A program made the translations under genes and the position numbers. From positions 1 through 11,333 of the forward strand of contig JAEZEZ010000088.1 of NCBI GenBank assembly GCA_023432855.1: a DNA stretch of 11,333 bases, read 5' to 3'. Positions within the stretch are counted from its first letter, which is position 1. Each line of letters starts with the position of its first letter. The notes beneath the pieces are model-generated. The model saw nothing but the letters and a program-made list of their open reading frames with translations, was not told where the DNA came from and did not search any database. The DNA comes from Pseudomonadota bacterium (lineage in GTDB: Bacteria > Pseudomonadota > Alphaproteobacteria > Caulobacterales > Caulobacteraceae). Below are positions 7,512 through 11,333 of this stretch, piece by piece.

Positions 7512-8078
7512 TCAGACCTGCATGATCTCTTGTTCTTTGACTTTCAAGGCCTCGTCGATGCGCTTGATGGCGGCGTCGGTGGCTTCCTGCACCTGGTCGG
7601 CCAGCTTCTTCTGCTCGTCCTGGCTGATCTCGCCGTCCTTCTCGGCCGCCTTCAGGTGGTCCATTGCGTCGCGGCGGATGTTGCGCACGGCGATGCGCTG
7701 CTGCTCGGCGTACTTGCCGGCCAGCTTGGCGAGGTCGCGCCTGCGCTCCTCGGTCAGGGGCGGGATCGGCACGCGCAGGAGCTGGCCCTCGGTGACCGGG
7801 TTCAGGCCGATGCCGGCGTTGCGGATCGCCTTCTCCACCGACACGACCAGGCCCTTGTCCCAGACGTTGACGGTGATCATCCGCGGCTCGGGCACGCTGA
7901 TCGCGCCCACCTGGTTGATCGGCATGGAGGAGCCGTAGGCGTCCACCATGATCGGCTCGAGCAGGGTGGCCGAGGCGCGGCCGCTGCGCAGACCGGCGAA
8001 CTCGTGCTTCAGGGCTTCGACGGCCTTGTCCATCCGGTCGCGGATCTTCTTCAGATCCCTGTGGTCGGCGGCGCTCAT
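7512..8078 (-). CDS. frr: Frr, ribosome recycling factor
   Basis: RRF works with EF-G in the cytoplasm to split post-termination ribosomes. The 188-aa product is close to the usual 185. It is a three-helix bundle with an inserted beta domain: helix 1 contains LRSGRAS (30-36), domain II covers about 40-105 with PINQVGAISVPEPRMI (53-68) and VWDKG (72-76), and LRVPIPPLTEERR (101-113) leads back into the coiled-coil helices with VRNIRRDA (131-138). It ends EQEIMQV. The ATG at 8078 follows GGGAG placed 10 nt upstream, inside the last codons of pyrH. The pyrH stop and frr start are only 7 nt apart, so the two are probably translated in tandem. The pyrH-frr pair is among the most conserved gene pairs in bacteria. 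Confidence 0.97.
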   Translation of the reverse strand: MSAADHRDLKKIRDRMDKAVEALKHEFAGLRSGRASATLLEPIMVDAYGSSMPINQVGAISVPEPRMITVNVWDKGLVVSVEKAIRNAGIGLNPVTEGQLLRVPIPPLTEERRRDLAKLAGKYAEQQRIAVRNIRRDAMDHLKAAEKDGEISQDEQKKLADQVQEATDAAIKRIDEALKVKEQEIMQV

Positions 8079-8085
8079 GTGTCTG

Positions 8086-8847
8086 TCACTCCCTCTGCAG
8101 CCGGTCTTCGGCGATCACGGTATGAACGCCCTGCCCGGTCAGCACCTTCAGTAGTTCACCCGGCTTACGGATCGAGAACACGACGATCGGGATGCCGTTC
8201 TCGCGCATCAGGCTGATCGCCGAGGCGTCCATGACCTTAAGGTCCTTCGCCAGAACCTCAAGGTAGCTCAGCTTGTCGTAGCGCTGGGCCGTCGGATCCT
8301 TCTTGGGATCGGCCGTGTAGACCCCGTCGACGCTGGTGCCCTTCAGCAGGGCGTCGCAACCCATCTCGGCCGCGCGCAGGGCGGCGGCGGTGTCGGTGGT
8401 GAAGAACGGGTTGCCGGTGCCGGCGGCGAAAATCACCACCCTGCCCTTTTCGAGGTGACGGACGGCGCGGCGGCGGATGTAGGGCTCTGCGACCTGGTCC
8501 ATGGGGATGGCGGACTGCACCCGGGTCTGCACGCCGATGCGCTCCAGCGCGTTCTGCATGGCCAGGGCGTTCATCACCGTCGCCAGCATGCCCATGTAGT
8601 CGGCGCTGGCGCGCTCCATGCCCTTGGCCGCCGTGGACAGGCCGCGAAAGATGTTGCCGCCGCCGATGACCAGGCACAGCTCCACCCCGTGGCGGACGAC
8701 CTCGGCGATCTCCTCGGCCACGGCGTCGACGGTCTTCATGTCGATGCCGTAGCCCTGGTCGCCCATGAGCACCTCGCCGGACACCTTGAGCAGGACCTTG
8801 CGGTAGCGGGGCGCCGGGCGCGCGGGAGAGGCGGACGTCGGGGTCAT
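8086..8847 (-). CDS. pyrH: PyrH, UMP kinase
   Basis: PyrH phosphorylates UMP to UDP with ATP. It is a hexameric, allosterically controlled (GTP up, UTP down) bacterial enzyme of the amino-acid-kinase fold. In the 253-aa product I see KVSGE (21-25) for phosphate binding, IGGGNIFRG (61-69), the UMP-site region MGMLATVMNALA (85-96), GTGNPFFTTDT (143-153), and the ATP-site DGVYTADPKKDP (174-185), then MDASAISL (206-213). About 14 residues of Ser/Pro/Ala-rich N-terminal extension precede the domain. The ATG at 8847 has AAGG 6 nt upstream. The 116-nt gap from tsf contains a strong hairpin, so its expression may be set separately from rpsB-tsf. The adjacent frr is 7 nt downstream. Confidence 0.97.
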   Translation of the reverse strand: MTPTSASPARPAPRYRKVLLKVSGEVLMGDQGYGIDMKTVDAVAEEIAEVVRHGVELCLVIGGGNIFRGLSTAAKGMERASADYMGMLATVMNALAMQNALERIGVQTRVQSAIPMDQVAEPYIRRRAVRHLEKGRVVIFAAGTGNPFFTTDTAAALRAAEMGCDALLKGTSVDGVYTADPKKDPTAQRYDKLSYLEVLAKDLKVMDASAISLMRENGIPIVVFSIRKPGELLKVLTGQGVHTVIAEDRLQRE

Positions 8848-8907
8848 GGGGACGCCTTATAGGAGAAATCTGGCGGGGCGGGGAATCGCCGGCGCACCAT
8901 AGACGAA

Positions 8908-8937
8908 GGGCGCGCCGGCGTTGAAGCCGACGCGCCC
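8908..8937 (-). terminator. Strong GC hairpin between tsf and pyrH (possible attenuator or processing site)
   Basis: In the minus-strand transcript, the 12-nt arms GGGCGCGUCGGC and GCCGGCGCGCCC enclose a six-nt loop UUCAAC. All twelve positions pair, one as U-G. On the plus strand the same position is a C-A mismatch, so the structure fits the operon RNA best. The sequence after the stem is UUCGUCUAUGG, which is only mildly U-rich, so a full intrinsic terminator is doubtful. A partial terminator or an RNase site between tsf and pyrH is more likely. It begins about 27 nt after the tsf stop codon. Confidence 0.5.
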
Positions 8938-8963
8938 CCATCAAGGCACGAATTTATGGTCGA

Positions 8964-9905
8964 TCAGGCGGCGCCGGCCGTGGCGGCGGCGACCTCGGCG
9001 GCGAAGTCTTCGGTCTTCTTCTCGACGCCTTCGCCCAAGGCCAGGCGCTGGAAGCCCACGACCTTGATCGGCGAGCCCAGTTCCTTGCCCGTGGCTTCCA
9101 CCAGGGCTTCGACGGTCTGGTCCGGGTTCATGACGAAGGCCTGCTTCAGCAGCACGACTTCCTCGTAGAACTTGCGGATCCGGCCCTCGACCATCTTCTC
9201 GATGACCGCTTCCGGCTTGCCGGACTGCTGGGCCTGCTCGGAGAAGATGGCGCGCTCGCGCTCGACGGCGGCCTGATCCAGGTCGTCGGTCGACAGCGAC
9301 AGCGGCGAGGTGGCGGCCACGTGCATGGCGATCTTGCGGCCCAGCTCGCGGAGCCTGGCCTTGTCGCCGGCCGACTCCAGCGCCACCAGCACGCCGATCC
9401 GGCCGAGGTCCGGCGCGGTGGCGTTGTGGATGTAGCTGGCGACCACGCCCTGGCCGACCTCGAAGCGGGCGGCGCGACGGACCATCATGTTCTCGCCGAT
9501 GGTGGCGATGAGGTTGGTGAGGTGGTCCTGCACGGTCTCGCCGCCGGCCAGCTTGGCCGCGGTGATAGCCTCGACGGAACCGTCGGTGTCCAGCGAAGCC
9601 TGGGCGATCTGGCGCGCGGCGTTCTGGAAGAGGTCGTTGCGCGACACGAAGTCAGTCTCGGCGTTGACCTCGACGGCGGCGCCGATCTCACCGGCGCCGT
9701 TCTCGCGCACGGCGACGGCCACGAGGCCTTCGGCGGCGACGCGGTCGGCCTTCTTGGCAGCCTTCGACAGGCCCTTGGTGCGCAGCCAGTCCATGGCCGC
9801 GTCCAGGTCGCCGTTGTTTTCCGCCAGCGCCTTCTTGCAGTCCATCATGCCGACGCCGGACCTCTCGCGCAGTTCCTTGACCAGAGCGGCCGTGATCTCC
9901 GCCAT
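8964..9905 (-). CDS. tsf: Tsf, elongation factor Ts
   Basis: EF-Ts is the nucleotide exchange factor that recycles EF-Tu-GDP. The 313-aa product has an N-terminal UBA-like domain with LRERSGVGMMDCKKAL (12-27), then the EF-Tu contact motif ETDFVSRN (83-90), and repeated core subdomains with IGENM (136-140) and GKIAMH-like GRKIAMHVAA (189-198). It ends in an Ala-rich tail. The ATG at 9905 was chosen because GGAGG lies exactly 6 nt upstream and MAEITAALVKELRE is the usual family N terminus. The frame also reads seven residues further up to an ATG at 9926, but that would put the GGAGG inside the gene. It follows rpsB by 81 nt, the standard rpsB-tsf pairing. Confidence 0.97.
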   Translation of the reverse strand: MAEITAALVKELRERSGVGMMDCKKALAENNGDLDAAMDWLRTKGLSKAAKKADRVAAEGLVAVAVRENGAGEIGAAVEVNAETDFVSRNDLFQNAARQIAQASLDTDGSVEAITAAKLAGGETVQDHLTNLIATIGENMMVRRAARFEVGQGVVASYIHNATAPDLGRIGVLVALESAGDKARLRELGRKIAMHVAATSPLSLSTDDLDQAAVERERAIFSEQAQQSGKPEAVIEKMVEGRIRKFYEEVVLLKQAFVMNPDQTVEALVEATGKELGSPIKVVGFQRLALGEGVEKKTEDFAAEVAAATAGAA

Positions 9906-9911
9906 GGGGAG

Positions 9912-9916
9912 CCTCC
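9912..9916 (-). promoter_or_regulatory. Ribosome binding site deciding the tsf start
   Basis: GGAGG on the minus strand, 6 nt before the ATG at 9905. It supports that start over the in-frame ATG at 9926, which has no comparable site. Confidence 0.8.
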
Positions 9917-9936
9917 AATCGTTCAAATGTGGGCGG

Positions 9937-9958
9937 GCCGGGACCCAGTGGCCCCGGC
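9937..9958 (-). terminator. GC hairpin in the rpsB-tsf gap (possible attenuator)
   Basis: In the operon transcript, GCCGGGGCC and GGUCCCGGC form a 9-bp stem with an ACUG tetraloop and one G-U pair. The plus strand has A-C at that position. It lies about 28 nt after the rpsB stop and 31 nt before the tsf start. The sequence after it (GCCCACAUUUG) has no real U-tract, so this is a partial attenuator or stability element at best. An attenuating structure between rpsB and tsf has been discussed for E. coli; its presence here is inference. Confidence 0.42.
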
Positions 9959-9986
9959 GCGCATCAGATGGGTAGTCGGGCCGCGA

Positions 9987-10955
9987 TTAGCTAGCGGCGG
10001 GTTCTTCGGCGACCGCGTCGTTGGCGTCGGACGTGGCTTCCTTGGCTTCAGCCGGAGCCTCGGCCGGCGCTTCGACCGGCTCGGCGGCGGCTTCGGCGGC
10101 CGGAGCTTCCTCGGCCTTCTTGGCCTTCTTGGCCGGCTTGTCGACGGCCAGGGATTCCTCGGCGGCCGGAGCAGCTTCCTCGCCCGTGGGCGCGGCGGCT
10201 TCAGACGTCGCCAGGGCGCGCTCGACCGGGGCCTCGGCGGCGCCGATATCCACGCCCATCGCCACCTGGCCGGCGGCCAGGCCGTCGAGAACCGCGTCGG
10301 CGATCAGGTCGCAGTACATCTGCAGCGCGCGGGCGGCGTCGTCGTTGGCGGGGATCGGGAAGGTGATGCCGTCCGGATCGGAGTTGGTGTCGAGGATGGC
10401 GATAACCGGGATGTTCAGCTTGCGGGCTTCCTGGATCGCGATCGCTTCCTTGTTCGTGTCGATCACGAACATCAGGTCCGGGATCGAGCCCATGTCCTTG
10501 ATGCCGCCCAGGGACAGCTCCAGCTTGTCCCGCTCGCGGGTCATCTGCAGCAGTTCCTTCTTGGTCCGGCCCTGGCCCTCGCCTTCCAGAAGGCCTTCCA
10601 GCTCGCGCAGGCGCGCGATCGAACCGGAGATGGTGCGCCAGTTGGTCAGGGTGCCGCCGAGCCAGCGGTGGTTGACGAAGTACTGGGCGCAGCGGCGGGC
10701 GGCGGTGGACACCGGCTCCTGGGCCTGGCGCTTGGTGCCGACGAACAGGATGCGGCCGCCGCCGGCGGCGACTTCGCGGACCTTCAGCAGCGCCTGGTGC
10801 AGCAGCGGAATTGTCTGCGACAGGTCGATGATGTGGATGTTGGCGCGCGAGCCGAAGATGTAGCGTTCCATCTTCGGGTTCCAGCGGTGCGTCTGGTGGC
10901 CGAAGTGAGCGCCGGCCTCGAGCAGACCGCGCATGGAGAATTCAGGCAGAGCCAT
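9987..10955 (-). CDS. rpsB: RpsB, 30S ribosomal protein S2 with a long acidic/alanine C-terminal tail
   Basis: S2 binds the 30S subunit between head and body and is needed for docking of S1. The 322-aa product has the full S2 fold in residues 1-245: LLEAGAHFGHQTHRWNPKM (11-29) is signature 1, FVGTKRQAQ (71-79) and RWLGGTLTNW (97-106) follow, and PDLMFVIDTNKEAIAIQEAR (159-178) is signature 2. D189-TNSDP and IPANDDA follow. Beyond about residue 250 lies a low-complexity tail rich in Ala, Glu and Pro with a basic KPAKKAKK patch (273-280). E. coli S2 is about 241 aa, so the tail is about 75 residues extra; Ala/Glu-rich S2 tails occur in other alphaproteobacteria. The ATG has AAAGGA 10 nt upstream. 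This is the first gene of the operon, preceded by a leader of over 100 nt. Confidence 0.97.
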   Translation of the reverse strand: MALPEFSMRGLLEAGAHFGHQTHRWNPKMERYIFGSRANIHIIDLSQTIPLLHQALLKVREVAAGGGRILFVGTKRQAQEPVSTAARRCAQYFVNHRWLGGTLTNWRTISGSIARLRELEGLLEGEGQGRTKKELLQMTRERDKLELSLGGIKDMGSIPDLMFVIDTNKEAIAIQEARKLNIPVIAILDTNSDPDGITFPIPANDDAARALQMYCDLIADAVLDGLAAGQVAMGVDIGAAEAPVERALATSEAAAPTGEEAAPAAEESLAVDKPAKKAKKAEEAPAAEAAAEPVEAPAEAPAEAKEATSDANDAVAEEPAAS

Positions 10956-11079
10956 TGATTTAGTGTCCTTTATCCGATCAATCCGCCGCAGGCGCTTAAA
11001 GGCCCCTCAGGACCCTCGGAATGGTGCGGACCGGGATGTCTCCCCGAAACGCGCCACGCCTGCGTGTGAAGTGGACGCG

Positions 11080-11108
11080 CAGATAGGCCGCAAAGCGTGG
11101 AATTGCAA
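11080..11108 (-). promoter_or_regulatory. Candidate sigma-70-type promoter for the rpsB operon
   Basis: On the minus strand, TTGCAA (11108-11103) and TATCTG (11085-11080) are separated by exactly 17 nt, followed by a GC-rich CGCGTCC discriminator of the kind seen at stringently controlled ribosomal promoters. Transcription would start near 11073, giving a leader of roughly 118 nt before rpsB. The -10 matches only three of six consensus bases, so the call rests mainly on position and spacing. Confidence 0.35.
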
Positions 11109-11111
11109 GGC

Positions 11112-11123
11112 CTGCGTTCGCAG
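11112..11123. promoter_or_regulatory. Inverted repeat CTGCG-tt-CGCAG between divergent promoters
   Basis: This is a perfect 5-bp dyad with a 2-nt centre. It sits just upstream of the -35 elements proposed for both rpsB (minus) and the histidine-rich gene (plus), so it could bind a regulator of either. Short GC palindromes arise often by chance in DNA of this composition. Confidence 0.25.
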
Positions 11124-11134
11124 TGCGGCCGCGC

Positions 11135-11164
11135 TTGTCGCGAGGATGCGGCCGCCCCTATACC
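11135..11164 (+). promoter_or_regulatory. Candidate promoter of the histidine-rich protein gene
   Basis: TTGTCG (11135-11140) and TATACC (11159-11164) lie 18 nt apart and each matches the sigma-70 consensus at four of six bases. The predicted start near 11171 gives a leader of about 20 nt containing a GGGGA ribosome site before the ATG at 11191. Confidence 0.45.
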
Positions 11165-11170
11165 AGGGGC
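11154..11170. promoter_or_regulatory. Dyad overlapping the -10 element; possible operator
   Basis: GCCCCT and AGGGGC form a perfect 6-bp inverted repeat around ATACC, fully covering the proposed -10. A bound repressor here would block the promoter. Metal sensors of several families use GC-flanked dyads near -10, and the gene product is histidine-rich, so metal control is a reasonable guess but is not shown. Confidence 0.35.
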
Positions 11171-11190
11171 CTAAGTCTCGGGGACCCGCC

Positions 11191-11333
11191 ATGAAGATCG
11201 CCGCCGCCGCCTTCGCCGCCTCGCTCGCCCTTTCCGGGGCCGCAGCCGCCCAGGAACATGACCACGCCGGTCACGGGAACCACGGCTCGCACGGCGCCGC
11301 CGCCCAGGAGGGCCACGCGCATGACGCGGCCCA
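11191..11333 (+). CDS. Secreted histidine-rich protein (partial, N terminus only)
   Basis: This gene is divergent from rpsB and runs off the right edge; only 47 complete codons are visible. Residues 1-20 form a typical Sec signal peptide: MK, then a hydrophobic Ala/Leu/Phe core and GAAAA, with likely cleavage before QEHDHAG at about 20/21. The mature start is strongly enriched in histidine, with seven His among residues 23-44 (H23, H25, H28, H31, H34, H42, H44), mixed with Asp, Gly and Ala. Such stretches often bind Zn, Cu or Ni. Candidates include a copper-resistance CopB-type protein, a zinc-related TonB-dependent receptor, or another metal-handling envelope protein; the fragment is too short to choose. 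No methionine-rich copper motif is visible in it. GGGGA lies 6-7 nt before the ATG. The reading frame is open to the end of the window. Confidence 0.7.
   Translation, partial: MKIAAAAFAASLALSGAAAAQEHDHAGHGNHGSHGAAAQEGHAHDAA

Noticed and set aside
9321..10958. 545-codon plus-strand frame antisense to tsf and rpsB
   Set aside because: It spans two clearly identified genes and the gap between them, has a biased composition and shows no recognisable motif.
10999..11016. Short leader hairpin upstream of rpsB (AGGGUCC / GGGCCUU, loop UGAG)
   Set aside because: It pairs only with two G-U pairs and has no further support. It could be part of an S2 leader, but it does not exceed what chance gives in this composition.
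11060..11082. Inverted repeat CTGCGTG / CGCGCAG in the rpsB leader
   Set aside because: It pairs best in plus-strand RNA (G-U) and has an A-C mismatch in the rpsB transcript, so it is unlikely to be a leader structure for rpsB.
11124..11154. Two GCGGCCGC palindromes
   Set aside because: This common eight-base GC palindrome has no spacing or flanking similarity that would suggest an operator pair.
11007..11192. 61-codon minus-strand frame upstream of rpsB
   Set aside because: It starts over the ATG of the divergent gene, has no ribosome site that I can see, and covers both proposed promoters.

Overview
The window is GC-rich (roughly two-thirds G+C) chromosomal DNA from an alphaproteobacterium. 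The gene order, protein sequences and codon use most resemble the Caulobacteraceae (Caulobacter, Phenylobacterium, Brevundimonas). The family assignment is inferred from recalled gene order and has not been tested by a search. I see no mobile element, tRNA, rRNA, CRISPR array or integration scar.

Nearly everything is one tightly packed minus-strand cluster that reads from right to left: rpsB (30S protein S2), tsf (EF-Ts), pyrH (UMP kinase), frr (ribosome recycling factor), uppS (undecaprenyl diphosphate synthase), cdsA (CDP-diacylglycerol synthase), dxr (DXP reductoisomerase), rseP/mmpA (site-2 intramembrane protease), bamA (outer-membrane insertase), skp/ompH (periplasmic chaperone), and the first third of lpxD (lipid A acyltransferase), cut by the left edge. 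The first four genes serve translation and pyrimidine supply. The remainder builds the envelope: isoprenoid precursor (Dxr), lipid carrier (UppS), phospholipid precursor (CdsA), envelope proteolysis (RseP), outer-membrane protein delivery and insertion (Skp, BamA), and lipid A (LpxD).

From frr to lpxD the genes overlap or lie within about 40 nt of each other. cdsA/dxr share TTGA and rseP/bamA share GTGA, which points to translational coupling. The only sizeable gaps in the cluster are rpsB-tsf (81 nt) and tsf-pyrH (116 nt). Each holds a strong GC hairpin whose single non-Watson-Crick position is G-U in the operon transcript but A-C on the other strand. These may be attenuators or processing sites that set r-protein/EF-Ts levels apart from the downstream genes.

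Right of rpsB is a 235-nt divergent promoter region, followed by the start of a plus-strand gene for a secreted histidine-rich protein, cut by the right edge. A perfect 6-bp dyad overlaps its proposed -10 element. This is the only part of the window not readily explained as conserved housekeeping.

The first 46 bases contain no A or T and hold a 12-G run and a 6G/7C block. They translate to an implausible LpxD segment and look like a contig-end artefact. I found no convincing undescribed system here; the findings are modest regulatory and structural observations.
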